DNA from: Littorina saxatilis
Taxonomy: Eukaryota; Mollusca; Gastropoda; Littorinimorpha; Littorinidae
NCBI RefSeq assembly: GCF_037325665.1
Contig: NC_090254.1
Location: 19,992,216 to 20,056,215 of the forward strand
Length of the DNA stretch: 64,000 nt
Direction: 5' to 3'
This document shows, piece by piece, positions 33,481 to 46,130 of the stretch. The notes beneath the pieces were generated by a model. It worked only from the letters and a program-made list of their open reading frames with translations, made no database searches and had not been told where the DNA came from. The position numbers were made by a program, and so were the translations under genes. Each line of letters opens with the position of its first letter. Positions within the stretch are counted from its first letter, which is position 1.

Positions 33481-33804
33481 ATTTCATTTTTTTTCATTTT
33501 TTCATTTTCATTACTTTATTGTCCCATCGCTGGGAAATTCGGGTCGCTTCATCCCAGTGGAAAGCTAGCAGCAACGGAGTCGCACTACCCAGGTGTCTGC
33601 GTGTTTAGGTGTATTCAGCCACCTGCACTTATGGCAGAATGACCAAGGTCTTTTACGTGCCATTGTGATGACACGGGGGTGGGACATGGCTTCCGTCTCT
33701 GGGTCTGCACATAAAGTTGACCCGTGTCCGTCCCGGCCCGAATTCGAACCTGCGACCTTTCGATCACAAGTCCAGTGCTCTACCAACTGAGCTACCGGGC
33801 CCCC
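33481..33804 (-). mobile_element. tRNA-derived SINE with conserved central domain
   Basis: The head (right, minus) is GGCCCGGTAGCTCAGTTGGT followed by GTCGCAGGTTCGAATTC, clear A and B boxes. The central domain has AAAGACCTTGGTCATTCTG. The tail is an (AAAATG)n-type run. It is not a functional tRNA gene: the anticodon stem is mismatched. Confidence 0.8.
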
Positions 33805-33904
33805 CGTTAGACGTTATGAAGAGAAAATGGTTGGGGAAAAGGGGGTCCTTAAAGGTACGGATTGTGGGGTCTTGCAAGGGGGTCCCACTGTACATATCAG
33901 GCAA

Positions 33905-35807
33905 TGCTGTAAGCTTCTGACAATCACTTTATGCTTTGTCACCTGGTCAGGAAAACCAATGAATAATGTTAGATTAGAGGGAAAGAGGTTAATTTGTAGG
34001 ACGCAATTAATTTTGGCCAAACGTTACTGGCTTTTAGCTTGACATCAGAATGGATTAGCTCTAGATCATGCTTACGTGCAAGTCAGCGGTTTATGCATAT
34101 CTTGCTGGGTTCCCAGATTCAGGGTCACTGAAAGGTACTCTTTCAAACTACCCGAGATGTTTGGTATTAGAAAAACTGCGATGAATGGCTCTGGACCGGG
34201 TGCATTTTTTTTATATCATGAATAGAAAAGAAAACAACAATGTTCATTTCACATTTTCAATTTCTCCACAAAAGCAACAATGTTCCCCTTCACATTTTCA
34301 ATTTCTCCACAAAAGCAACAATGTTCCCCTTCACATTTATAATTTCTCCACGAAAACAACATTATTGTTATCTTCACATCTACAATGTTTCCACAAAACC
34401 AACATATGTTTCCATCAAAATTTCTCAACAAGTACCTTGAACTTGACTTGCAATGGTGGAACATTGGGCTTTGCAAGATACGGCCAATCCGGCAACATGG
34501 GTCAACTTGGTTGACACAATGCAAGGACAAATCTTAGACAAAAATGATATCTTGAGATTGCAAGCCGCTGTCTTCATTACACTGTAACACAACTGTGCCA
34601 TGAAAATGAGCAGTCACGCATGTTGAATTTATTAGGCAAGTCGAAACTTGGTTTTTGACATACTCATATTATCATCACAATAGATTAACAACAAAAATGT
34701 TAAAGTTGGAAATCATGCGCCAGTCTGAAAGATTTTGCAAATATTTCCCCCTTTATAATTCTCTTTCGATTTGATATTATTCGCAACTTTCCTTTGGAAT
34801 CAAAATGACACAAGTGATTTTTATGATTGTTATAGTTTAACTGTATCCAGATTTAAGATGGTATATTCCAGTCTACTGGCGCTACCATAAATGTGCAGAC
34901 ATATCAAAACTTGTGTAATCAAATGATAGTTGGAAACAGTCAATGGGATACAAATCAAATAAGCTATAGATACTGTGATGTTTTTCATTGAAAAAACTAA
35001 CCACAAATAATACACAAAGATCTAAGCTTCCTGCAGCTTGTTGTCGTTGTTTTGGATTAAAAATCCAATCGTCAGGAATTTTGTTGGTTGAGGAATCAAA
35101 CAGTCAAGTATGATTGGCTTGGTTCAAGAAACTTAGAAAGTGACGCAAGTTGAATTAAGATAGTGCTTGGCCTACAATGTCACATGTAGCTTGGCTCAGT
35201 GTTACTATGAAAAAGCAAGGAAAAACAAGGGAAGGCAACTCTTCCACAACTTATACAAACTTGAAAGAGATACTTTCGAACATTGTCTATTCTATATTCA
35301 TAATCAACTTTGTGCTTGTGACAAGATGAATGTGACATAATAGATTTGTTGTTAAGATTCAGTTGTTAAATGCTATATAGAAAACAATAGAGCCATAGGT
35401 ATTCCGTGGGTATGTATTTTGGCTTACTGTAACCACATTAAGGATAGAAAGAAAAGAGAGTCACTAGCTTCTTATTTTGTAGCTTCTCTTTGATACAAAA
35501 TACATAATGTATGTATGTGTACATGACTGGGTACATACTGTGTAATTGGCCCAAATAATAATGTTCACAGTAAGGGGTAATAAGGCCCTTACTGGGTGGT
35601 GGTATAATGTATGTAAGTACATGTATGTTGTGGGTTGTTGAAAGTTACCTCAATAACTCTAAATAATAGATATAAGGTAATTACTTTCGGTATTGCAGCC
35701 ACTGTTGATATTTTCAATTTTTGTGTGGTTTCATTTACATGAAGTTGTACCCTGCAATCACAGCATAGTATTTGAGTTTCTATTGATGCTGTTTCCATAT
35801 TGTTTTT
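33905..35807. other. No gene recognised; one short tandem repeat
   Basis: Roughly 34,236-34,430 holds four to five ~41-bp units with TTCACATTTTCAATTTCTCC and ACAAAAGCAACAATG. The rest is AT-rich without exon or transposon ends that I recognise. Confidence 0.5.
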
Positions 35808-36496
35808 GGCTCACGTAAGTGTAGCCTATGCGATGCTAACTTTTGTCTGTCTGTGCGTGCGTGCGTGTGTGATAGAAACTTTAACATTTGACTGAAAATA
35901 CTAATTTTACCGGGTTATTATCCAAGCAGCAGCTTAAAAGTATTGAAGCAATGATCAACATTTCGTCGGCACGTATGTAGATAAAGTGCGTATCCAAAGA
36001 AAACGGGTGGTGGTGGGTTTTGGGGGGGGGGGGGGGTAAAAACAGGTGACTGGTTTGTGTTGTGTGTGGTATGTAGACCAGGTCAGGGGTCAAGGTTAGG
36101 TCAGATCGCGTGAAGGATTGTGGTATAGATACAGTTCTCACCCAGCTGCAGTTCGCCGATTTGGGGAAGACGATTTCACATTGTTCGGTTCCGTAGCGGC
36201 TCCAGAAAAAATAGATAAAGAAGATACCAAAGGAGATTTCCTACAGGTTGATCTGCACAGCGTGTTTTCAGTGTCTGCGCGAGGAAGCGCTGTCGAAAGG
36301 GCAGTGTCAATCTCAGTGGCAGTCGTGTCCCCGTAAGTAGGCTATACTAGTACTGACAGACATATCTAGATCTAGCGTCTCCCACTCTTGCACCGTGTCT
36401 ATGCTTACTGTGTGTGTGTATGTGTGACGGAGTGATTGAGTTTGTGTTACTGTTTGTCGATTTCTTATGGGAGCCTTGAAGGCTTCGCCTCTTGTT
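35808..36496 (+). mobile_element. Family E Helentron-like element, uninterrupted copy
   Basis: Starts GGCTCACGTAAGTGTAGCC and ends GAAGGCTTCGCCTCTTGTT; 689 bp. It carries a poly-G run (36,019-36,037) and TG microsatellites. It is the reference for the split copy at 3,387-4,830. Confidence 0.7.
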
Positions 36497-36842
36497 ACTT
36501 GATGGCTTTTACAGTTTACCACAACTCTGAAAGAAAATATTGTTGTTTGAATCTCGTTTCAAATCGGTATTTGAGATCATTTTACGGACTGCTTTTGTCA
36601 TGATTTTCATTTTATTAAGGGCTATTGCTTTGCGTTAATCGGAACAACTTTGTAAGTGCATGAAAAATTTGGCTTCAAAAGTGTTTGGTTTGAAGTTGTC
36701 AACTGTTATCAAATAATAGACACATGCAGAATTGTGTAATGTGATAATTAAACTAGATCAAGCAAGAAAAAGGACTTGGTTGTTGCTTGACAATAGAGAA
36801 AGAAAGAGAGACGTGTGTGTGTTCATGCAACTGTGTTTTTAC

Positions 36843-37793
36843 ATTTAGTCAAGTTTTGACTAAATGTTTTAACATAGAGGGGGAATCGAGACGAGGGTCG
36901 TGGTGTATGTGTGTGTGTGTGTGTGTCTGTCTGTGCGTGTGTGTGTGTGTAGAGCGATTCAGACCAAACTACTGGACCGATCTTTATGAAATTTGACAGA
37001 GTTCCTGGGAGGGGGAATCGAGACGAGGGTCGGGGTGTATGTGTGTGTGTCTGTCTGTGCGTGTGTGTGTGTGTGTGTAGAGCGATTCAGACTAAACTAC
37101 TGGACCGATCTTTATGAAATTTGACAGAGTTCCTGGGAATGATATCCCCGGACGTTGTTTTTTTTTTCGATAAATACCTTTGATGACGTCATATCCGGCT
37201 TTTTTTTAAAGTTGAGGCGTCACTGTCACACCCTCATTTTTCAATCAAATTGATTGAAATTTTGGCAAAGCAATCTTCGACGAAGGCCTGACTTATGAGT
37301 TTGGTCATTAAAAATCGGAAACTTGCAATTAAAATTATTTTTTTATTAAACGATCCAAAAACAATTTCATCTTATTCTTCGTCATTTTCTGATTCCAAAA
37401 ACATATACATATATTATATTTGGATTACAAACAAGCTCTGAAAATTAAAAATATGAAAATTATGATTAAAATAAATTTTCCGTAATCGATTTAAAAACAA
37501 TTTCATCTTATTCCTTGTCGGTCCCTGATTCCAAAAACATATAGATATGATATGTTTGGATTAAAAACAAACTCAGTAAGCTAAAAAGAATAGACATACA
37601 GAAAAGCGTGTTATTCTGCTTAGCGCGACCACTACCGCACTATTCTGCATGGCTTGTCGATTTCACTGTCTTTGCCACGAGCGGTGGACTGATGAAACTA
37701 CGAGTATGTGGTCTTGGTGAAAAAAGCAGTGCGTTCAGTTTCATTCTGTGAGTTCGACAGCTTGACTAAATGTTATTTCGCCTTACGCGACTT
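36843..37793 (+). mobile_element. Family A Helentron-like element, copy 4 (diverged)
   Basis: Same ends as other family A copies but more diverged. The left part from GGGGGAATCGAGACGAGGGT through the TG tract to GACAGAGTTCCTGGGA is present twice in tandem (about 36,880-37,010 and 37,011-37,140). Confidence 0.68.
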
Positions 37794-38191
37794 TTTAATT
37801 TATTAATTAGGTATTAATGATAATGTTCATAAAACTACAAACTTACATGACACATTATTTTTTTTTCCTCTACCAAGCCTAATGTACTACTGGGTCACCA
37901 GGTACCACGTGAAATTCCTTTATACAGTTTGTCTATGAATAATTGAGAATGTTGCCTCTGATTTCAAACAAGTTGTATATGTTCATAACGCTCAAACGTC
38001 ACGGCATATTATGTATCAATTTAAAGGTTATTAAGTGCTCTTTATGAAAACCACATTCGATTTGTGAATTATCTCCCTTTGCCTCTACCAGATGACAGTT
38101 ATTACCCTTGGTTGCAAAATAGGGCTTTTTTTGACACAACTTGTAAATTTTGACAACTTTAAATGGAGCAATTTTAAAAGAAAAGGTTGGG

Positions 38192-38535
38192 CGGGGATGT
38201 AGCTCAGTCGGTAGCGCGCTGGATTTGTATCCAGTTGGCCGCTGTCAGCGTCCCCACGTTCGGGGAGAGATTTATTTCTCAGAGTCAACTTTGTGTGAGA
38301 CTCTCAGTCCTCGGTGTCCGGCGAACATCCCCGTGTGTACACGCAAGCACAAGACCAAGTGCGCACGAAAAAATCCTGTAATCCATGTCAGAGTTCGGTG
38401 GGTTATAGAAACACGAAAATACCCTGCATGCTTCCTCCGAAAGCGGCGTATGGCTGCCTAAATGGCGGGGTAAAAACGGTCATACACGTAAAAGCCGTGG
38501 GAGTTTCAGCCCCGATGAACGAACAAACAAAAGAA
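38192..38535 (+). mobile_element. tRNA-derived SINE (GATGTAGCTCAGTCGG head)
   Basis: The head GGGGATGTAGCTCAGTCGGT..GGATTTGTATCCAG looks like a tRNA D-arm and anticodon arm. The body ends CGTGGGAGTTTCAGCCC with an ATGAACGAACAAACAAA tail. A tail-only fragment (GAGCGAACGACGAAGAAG) lies near 46,215. Confidence 0.75.
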
Positions 38536-38950
38536 AAGGTTGCAATTACAGCCTAAGATATCCTTCTAGGTAGTGAAACATTTTGTGAAAACACGCGCGC
38601 ATGATACAAAATAGGAGGAATGTGACCCTGAGTTTCGCCAAAAAAATGACCACGCCGGTGACCGTACTTTGCGTTGCGCCCTGACAACCAAGAAATTGAG
38701 TCCATTGCTAGTGAATTGAGTATGTTCAGCAAGTGTAGCAGCATGCACTGAAGAAAATAATCTTAACTGAAATAAAACGGTCAAAATGGAAGAAAATTCC
38801 ACTATGTCATTAAATTCACTGAGTGCGATTACATACAGACTACCTTTTGGCTCATCCACTGCAATCTTTAGAATCAGTATTTGTGCAAACAAATGGGTTT
38901 TTTTTAAAGTTCCTGATGGGTTTTCCGTAATTTTTTTAGCATTTCCACCA
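38536..38950. other. No gene recognised
   Basis: Mixed-composition sequence between the SINE and the telomere-like region, with no exon, transposon end or tandem repeat that I can support. Confidence 0.4.
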
Positions 38951-39570
38951 AATATACTGTCCCTAACCCTGACTCAATAGCACCCATAGAACATTTTCCG
39001 GGGTTAGGGTACGGCCATAACTTTTTTATTTCTGGGTCAAATCACTAGCCCTTTTGGTGAGGGTAACCTTAGGCCAAGGGTCACCAATGACCCAAGTTTG
39101 GGGCTAACCCTAGGGTAACTTTTTTTTTTTTTTTAACCCAAAAAAAATGTTCTATAGGAGATTCACGCTAACCCTAAACTCCATAAAACAGCTAAATCTC
39201 TTTTAATCTGTGCATTAGGTGACCCTTTTAGCTTTGCCTGATCAGCTTATCACCCAAGCTAATCGCAGGGAAAAAAATAAAACTCTTAACCCTGGAAGAA
39301 TAAATACAGGGGGGGTTACTTCATTCCCGAGACCTTTTTGCATTTGCAGGGCCAGGTCCCAGAAACATTTTCAAAAATCTACAATTTAATCTGGATCAAA
39401 ATAAAACCAAAACCAATTGACAGGGTTCGTTTTTTAAATGAGAATTATGCAAAAACAATCTTTCAAAAAGCATTTTTTTATGTGATTTTGACTCTTGCAA
39501 AAATGCAGATTTATGCTTTCTATAGAACATTGCAGGGCCCTAACCCTAAACCCTAACCCTAACCTTGGAG
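38951..39570. repeat. Degenerate telomere-like CCCTAA motifs
   Basis: Scattered CCCTAACCCT, GGTTAGGGT and CTAACCCTAGGGT motifs, densest at 39,536-39,567. TTAGGG is the molluscan telomere repeat. They lead directly into the satellite array. Confidence 0.65.
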
Positions 39571-41354
39571 AAAGTATAAGAGTTAGAAAGCTGAAATGTC
39601 AACAGGTTAATGGTTTTTACATGGTGAACCTCTCCTCTGCTTACTAACATTAAACTTATGTAACTTTTTAAAAAAAATTAAAATTATGAAAAATTGGCTT
39701 TTAGGCAGCTATAGAATATAAATTCAAATAAGGCTTGTGCCCAAACCGATATGCCAAACTCAATGTAAATCGAGGCACAGCTGCATCTTTTTATTCTCTG
39801 CGCACTCATGTAATGAAAAAGCTTCTAAATTGAAAACTTTTGGAGTTATTACATGGAAAAGAATGAAACATTGGAAAAAAATCCTACAAAAAAACTATTA
39901 ACCCAATTAATTAGAAAATAAGACACATGATGTTAGACATTTAGAAGTACACTTCTGCAAAAAAAAATTCAAATATATACATTTTTTCTTTGTTTTTTCA
40001 ATGAAAAACTAAAATTGTCGACTATAGAATATGTCGGGGCACCAAAAAGCACAGGTCTAACCCTGGACATTTTTTTTCTATTTAAAATTGTGTTAAAACT
40101 TACAGGCCAATATCAACGTAAATCAAACCACAGCTGTGTTGTTTTATACACTACACACTGGTATGATGAAAAAGCTTCTGAATTGAAATCTTTTGGGGTT
40201 ATTACTTGGGGAAAAAAAAACATTGGAAAAAAATCCTAAAAAAAACCCATTGACCCTATTCCTTAGAAAATAAGACACATAATATTAGACAATAAGTAGT
40301 ACACCTCTGCATGATTGAAATTGAAAAAAATACATTTTTTCATTTTTTTTTCTATTAAAAGCAAATTATGATCTAACCCTAAATTTCTATTTAAAATTGT
40401 GTTAAAACTTACAGGCCAATATCAACAAATCAAACCACAGCTGTGTTGTTTTATACACTACACACTGGTATGATGAAAAAGCTTCTGAATTGAAAGCTTT
40501 TGGGGTTATTACTTGCACACAAAAAAACATTGGAAAAAAATCCTAAAAAAAACCCATTGACCCTATTCCTTAGAAAATAAGACACATAATATTAGACAAT
40601 AAGTAGTACACCTCTGCATGATTGAAATTCAAAAAAATACATTTCTTCATTTTTTTTTCTATTAAAAGCAAATTATGACATTTTACTTCTACAGCAATAG
40701 AACATCATAGGGCACCAAAAAACACAGACCTAACCCTGGCCCTGGCCATTGCTTTCAGGGCCCTTCAAAGTTCTATTACTGTAATCCTAAGTCTGACAAT
40801 TTCTATTTAAAATTGTGTTAAAACTTACAGGCCAATATCAACGTAAATCAAACCACAGCTGTGTTGTTTTATACACTACACACTGGTATGATGAAAAAGC
40901 TTCTGAATTGAAATCTTTTGGGGTTATTACATGGAAAAAAAAACCACATTGGAAAAAAATCCTAAAAAAAACCCATTGACCCTATTCCTTAGAAAATAAG
41001 ACACATAATATTAGACAATAAGTAGTACACCTCTGCATGATTGAAATTCAAAAAAATACATTTCTTCATTTTTTTTCTATTAAAAGCAAATTATGACATT
41101 TTACTTCTACAGCAATAGAACATCATAGGGCACCAAAAAACACAGACCTAACCCTGGCCCTGGCCATTGCTTTCAGGGCCCTTCAAAGTTCTATTACTGT
41201 AATCCTAAGTCTGACAATTTCTATTTAAAATTGTGTTAAAACTTACAGGCCAATATCAACGTAAATCAAACCACAGCTGTGTTGTTTTATACACTACACA
41301 CTGGTATGATGAAAAAGCTTCTGAATTGAAATCTTTTGGGGTTATTACTTGGAG

Positions 41355-41907
41355 AACAAGAAGAGCAAACGCTCGATCGAGTCACTTTCGCAGTTCTGAA
41401 TATTATATGAGGCATCAGATGGACAGGAAGAAATTGCTATTCACAACACAATGAGTCACGTTCACATAAAATTTGAGCCCGGTCACTTTTATAGTTTCCG
41501 AGAAAAGCCCAACGTTAAGTTGTGTGTTGCCGAACAGAAAAGGCTAGTTATCTCCCTTGTTTTTCTGATAACGTTCGTAAAAGGCTACAGATGTAAATAC
41601 TTTGATGTAAAGAATAATCCTACAAAGTTTCAATCACATCCGATGAACTTTGTCAAAGATATAAAATGTCTAATTTTTCCTTTGACGCTGACCTGTGACC
41701 TTGAAAAAGGTCAAAGGTCAACGAAACCATCGTTAAAGTGTAGAGGTCATTGGAGGTCACGACTAAACAAAATATGAGCCCGATCGCTTTGATAGTTTCC
41801 GAGAAAAGTCCAACGTTAAGGTGGTGTCTACGGCCGGCTGGCCGGACGGCCGGCCGGACAGACTAACACTGACCGATTACATAGAGTCACTTTTTCTCAA
41901 GTGACTC
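41355..41907 (-). mobile_element. Family B Helentron-like element in the satellite, copy 2
   Basis: Runs from AACAAGAAGAGCAAACGCTC to the hairpin ending CTCAAGTGACTC, followed by A. Shorter than copies 1 and 3 (553 bp). Confidence 0.7.
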
Positions 41908-42594
41908 AAAAAAACCACATTGGAAAAAAATCCTAAAAAAACCCCATTGACCCTATTCCTTAGAAAATAAGACACATAATATTAGACAATAAGTAGTACA
42001 CCTCTGCATGATTGAAATTCAAAAAAATACATTTCTTCATTTTTTTTCTATTAAAAGCAAATTATGACATTTTACTTCTACAGCAATAGAACATCATAGG
42101 GCACCAAAAAACACAGACCTAACCCTGGCCCTGGCCATTGCTTTCAGGGCCCTTCAATGTTCTATTACTGTAATCCTATGTCTGACAATTTCTATTTAAA
42201 ATTGTGTTAAAACTTACAGGCCAATATCAACGTAAATCAAACCACAGCTGTGTTGTTTTATACACTACACACTGGTATGATGAAAAAGCTTCTGAATTGA
42301 AATCTTTTGGGGTTATTACTTGGAAAAAAACCAACCATACTTCTACAGCAATCGAACATCATAGGGCACCAAAAAACACAGACCTAACCCTGGCCCTAAC
42401 CCTAATTTCTATTTAAAATTGTGTTAAATAACTTAAAACTTACAGGCCAATATCAACGTAAATCAAACCACAGCTGTGTTGTTTTATACACTACACACTG
42501 GTATGATGAAAAAGCTTCTGAATTGAAATCTTTTGGGGTTATTAATTGGAGAAAAAAAAAACAATTGGAAAAAAATCCTAAAGAAAACCCATTG

Positions 42595-43367
42595 CATGGT
42601 TGCCACTTTCAAATTTTGAAAAGCCTGAAAGTCTGGGGTGCAGGGGCAATGCCCCGCTCGGGGGGTACGGGGGGCGAAGCCCCCTTTACGCTGAAGGATT
42701 CTGATGAATTCAAAAGCATTATGTGGCCTCTCCTGTGAGATAATCATAGAAAACAGAAACAAATCTGCTAATTCTCAAAGCAACAGTTTACTTTACAGAA
42801 GAGATCAAATTAAAAGTCAAAAGCTGACAAAATAGCATTAAATCTGAGGACTATCTGTTACTCGTGACACATGTGCCTGTGGTGTTTTGCTATGTAAGAG
42901 TACGAAGAACCCTCTTTTTGTCGATGAAATCTTCTATTCTTTTGTGTTGCATCTTTATTTTTTGTGTACAGTCCCTCACCATCTCGTTTCTGAGTGAGTG
43001 CAAACTTTAATACTGATAAATGACTACAACAAAAATATTCTTGCATTGACAACCTAAACTTTTTTCCACCTCACTTAAAAAATAACTTTCAAAAGATGAA
43101 ATATGTCATTCGTGTATGCAAATGTCCATTCACACACACATTTCATCTTCTGAAGAGTGAGAGAAAAAAATCTATCCTCGAGTCAGTCTGGATTGGAGCA
43201 AAAAGGCCTACCTGTACCACCAACACAGTACCATTGCATTTGTACAGATTTTCCATTTTTTTTTTTTTTTTTAAATTTTTTTCGTAAATTGAAAAACTGG
43301 AATTTCCGGCTTCAGATTTTTTCAAAAGCCGGAATTCCGGCTCCCAGCCGGAGGAGTGGCAACCATG
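42595..43367. mobile_element. TIR transposon (CATGGTTGCCACT ends) with 6-bp duplication, copy 1
   Basis: Ends CATGGTTGCCACT and AGTGGCAACCATG, with CCATTG duplicated on both sides (42589-42594 and 43368-43373). The neighbouring satellite monomers show the empty site. 773 bp, no transposase. CA..TG ends and a 6-bp duplication fit the hAT6 subgroup; IS3EU also makes 6 bp. Confidence 0.72.
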
Positions 43368-43773
43368 CCATTGACCCTATTCCTTAGAAAATAAGACACA
43401 TAATATTAGACAATAAGTAGTACACCTCTGCATGATTGAAATTCAAAAAAATACATTTTTTCATTTTTTTTCTATTAAAAGCAAATTATGACATTGTACG
43501 TCTACAGCAATAGAACATCACAGGGCACCAAAAAGCACAGACCTAACCCTGGCCCTGGCCATTGCTTTCAGAGGCCCTTCAATGTTCTATTACTGTAATC
43601 CTATGTCTGACAATTAAGACAATTCAAAGGCCTCAAACAACGTTTTAGGAAGAGTTGCTTCCGTGCACAATCAAGGACAAACCTATTTCCGATGTGTAGA
43701 ATCTGATTTTGAAGACCCCGAGTCAACATTTTTTTTATCTAAAATGTTATGACTTATAACAAAAAAACACTCT

Positions 43774-44486
43774 AACAAGAAGAGCAAACGCTCGATCGAG
43801 TCACTTTCGCAGTTCTGAATATTATATGAGGCATCAGATGGACAGGAAGAAATTGCTATTCACAACACAATGAGTCACGTTCACATAAAATTTGAGCCCG
43901 GTCACTTTTATAGTTTCCGAGAAAAGCCCAACGTTAAGTTGTGTGTTGCCGAACAGAAAAGGCTAGTTATCTCCCTTGTTTTTCTGATAACGTTCGTAAA
44001 AGGCTACAGATGTAAATACTTTGATGTAAAGAATAATCCTACAAAGTTTCAATCACATCCGATGAACTTTGTCAAAGATATAAAATGTCTAATTTTTCCT
44101 TTGACGCTGACCTGTGACCTTGAAAAAGGTCAAAGGTCAACGAAACCATCGTTAAAGTGTAGAGGTCATTGGAGGTCACGACTAAACAAAATATGAGCCC
44201 GATCGCTTTGATAGTTTCCGAGAAAAGTTTGTCAAAGATATAAAATGTCTAATTTTTCCTTTGACGCTGACCTGTGACCTTGAAAAAGGTCAAAGGTCAA
44301 CGAAACCATCGTTAAAGTGTAGAGGTCATTGGAGGTCACGACTAAACAAAATATGAGCCCGATCGCTTTGATAGTTTCCGAGAAAAGTCCAACGTTAAGG
44401 TGGTGTCTACGGACGGCTGGCCGGACGGCCGGCCGGACAGACTAACACTGACCGATTACATAGAGTCACTTTTTCTCAAGTGACTC
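43774..44486 (-). mobile_element. Family B Helentron-like element, copy 3, with internal duplication
   Basis: AACAAGAAGAGC start and hairpin end as in copy 2. A segment of about 160 bp (TTTGTCAAAGATATAAAATG to GTTTCCGAGAAAAG) occurs twice in tandem (about 44,068-44,227 and 44,228-44,387). Confidence 0.7.
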
Positions 44487-44713
44487 AAAAAAACCACATT
44501 GGAAAAAAATCCTAAAAAAAACCCATTGACCCTATTCCTTAGAAAATAAGACACATAATATTAGACAATAAGTAGTACACCTCTGCATGATTGAAATTCA
44601 AAAAAATACATTTCTTCATTTTTTTTCTATTAAAAGCAAATTATGACATTTTACTTCTACAGCAATAGAACATCATAGGGCACCAAAAAACACAGACCTA
44701 ACCCTGGCCCTGG

Positions 44714-44758
44714 CTAACACTGACCGATTACATAGAGTCACTTTTTCTCAAGTGACTC
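44714..44758 (-). mobile_element. Family B terminal fragment
   Basis: Only the last 45 bp including the hairpin end, located at the right border of the satellite array. Confidence 0.6.
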
Positions 44759-44806
44759 AAAAATGATAATGCACCTAAAAATTACCTCACAAAACACACA
44801 AATTTT

Positions 44807-44893
44807 GTCCTTGACAGGATTCGAACCTGCGTCTGTAACCCCCCCCCACCGCCAAGGGGGAGGTACCGTGCTGGGCCACTACACCACAAGGAC
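44807..44893 (-). tRNA. tRNA-like sequence with intact acceptor stem (pseudogene or SINE head)
   Basis: On minus: acceptor GTCCTTG pairs with CAAGGAC seven for seven, the A box is like TGGTGTAGTGG, and the T-arm is GCAGGTTCGAATCCTG. The middle is expanded by a C/G run (about 44,840-44,850) and gives no standard anticodon arm, so a working tRNA is doubtful. Confidence 0.4.
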
Positions 44894-44899
44894 TTTTTT

Positions 44900-46130
44900 T
44901 GTGTGCACATTTGCAAAATTTCTTTTTATGTGCAATTTTTTTTTTTTCACTGTTGCAATTGTCTTTGGTGCAAGTTTTGTTCTGAGCCTTTTTTTGGTAC
45001 TATTACAACTCTTTCTTTTGTGCAATTGTTTTCAACATGTCTTTTTATATTTAGTCAAGTTTTGACTAAATATTTTAACATCGAGGGGGAATCGAAACGA
45101 GGGTCGTGGTGTATGTGCATGTGTCTGTGTGTCTGTGTGTGTGTGTAGAGCGATTCAGACTAAACTACTGGACCGATCTTTATGAAATTTGACATGAGAG
45201 TTCCTGGGTATAAAATCCCCGAACGTTTTTTTCATTTGTTTGATAAATGTCTTTGATGATGTCATATCCGGCTTTTCGTGAAAGTTGAGGCGGCACTGTC
45301 ACGCCCTCATTTTTCAACCAAATTGGTTGAAATTTTGGTCAAGTAATCTTCGACGAAGCCCGGACTTCGGTATTGCATTTCAGCTTGGTGGCTTAAAAAT
45401 TAATTAATGACTTTGGTCATTAAAAATCTGAAAATTGTAAAAAAAAATAAAAATTTATAAAACGATCCAAATTTACGTTTATCTTATTCTCCATCATTTG
45501 CTGATTCCAAAAACATATAAATATGTTATATTCGGATTAAAAACAAGCTCTGAAAATTAAATATATAAAAATTATTATCAAAATTAAATTGTCCAAATCA
45601 ATTTAAAAACACTTTCATCTTATTCCTTGTCAGTTCCTGATTCCAAAAACATATAGATATGATATGTTTGGATTAAAAACACGCTCAGAAAGTTAAAACA
45701 AAGAGAGGTACAGAAAAGCGTGCTATCCTTCTTAGCGCAACTACTACCCCGCTCTTCTTGTCAATTTCACTGCCTTTGCCATGAGCGGTGGACTGACGAT
45801 GCTACGAGTATACGGTCTTGCTGAAAAATGGCATTGCGTTCAGTTTCATTCTGTGAGTTCGACAGCTACTTGACTAAATATTGTATTTTCGCCTTACGCG
45901 ACTTGTTGTTTTTTATTGTTTGCACTGTTGCAATTTTCTCTTTTGTGCAAGTTTTTTTTTTTGCACCATTGCAACTTTCTCTTTTGTGCAATTTTTTTTT
46001 TTTTTTTTTTTTTTTTTGCACCATTGCAACTTTCTCTTTTGTGCAGGTTTTCTTTTGAACATTTTCTTTTTATGTGCACTATTTCAACTTTCTCTTTTGT
46101 GCAATCATTATTTAACATTTTCTTTCCAAT
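44900..46130. repeat. Minisatellite of TTGCAACTTTCTCTTTTGTG type, split by family A
   Basis: T-rich units with GCACCATTGCAACTTTCTC and TTTTGTGCA occur on both sides of the element at 45,049-45,907. Confidence 0.7.
45049..45907 (+). mobile_element. Family A Helentron-like element, copy 5
   Basis: Full-length copy from ATTTAGTCAAG to CGACTTGTT inside a T-rich minisatellite. By eye nearly identical to copies 2 and 3. Confidence 0.7.

Larger units (their letters stand above)
33022..33890. mobile_element. Family L MITE interrupted by two retroposons
   Basis: Outer pieces CAACGGAACCCTCCTTTTGA on the left and GGGGGTCCCACTG on the right, both bordered by TA. The family G element (33,086-33,456) and a SINE (33,481-33,804) lie inside. 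Confidence 0.55.
39700..44713. repeat. Satellite array, monomer about 0.42 kb, invaded by mobile elements
   Basis: Monomers share TTACAGGCCAATATCAACG, CCACAGCTGTGTTGTTTTAT, ATGATGAAAAAGCTTCTGAA, CCCATTGACCCTATTCC and ACAGACCTAACCCTGGCCC. The first copy (from about 39,715) is the most diverged, later ones nearly identical. Two family B elements and one TIR element sit inside. The recurring open frame LTGQYQRKSNHSCVV is a by-product of the monomer. Confidence 0.85.

Noticed and set aside
33723-33804. tRNA gene
   Set aside because: It is the head of a SINE: the anticodon stem is mismatched and the sequence continues into a SINE body and tail.
41233-41352. Recurring LTGQYQRKSNHSCVV frame in the 40-43 kb region
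   Set aside because: It is the satellite monomer read in one frame; it is disrupted in several monomers and has no start or end logic.
41451-41777. Identical 108-aa frames at 41,451 and 43,870 (also the reverse strand near 22,313-22,696)
   Set aside because: They lie wholly inside family B repeat copies and contain no domain; identity reflects recent copying of the repeat.
39700-44713. CRISPR array
   Set aside because: Monomers are about 0.42 kb with no short repeat-spacer pattern, and the DNA is eukaryotic.
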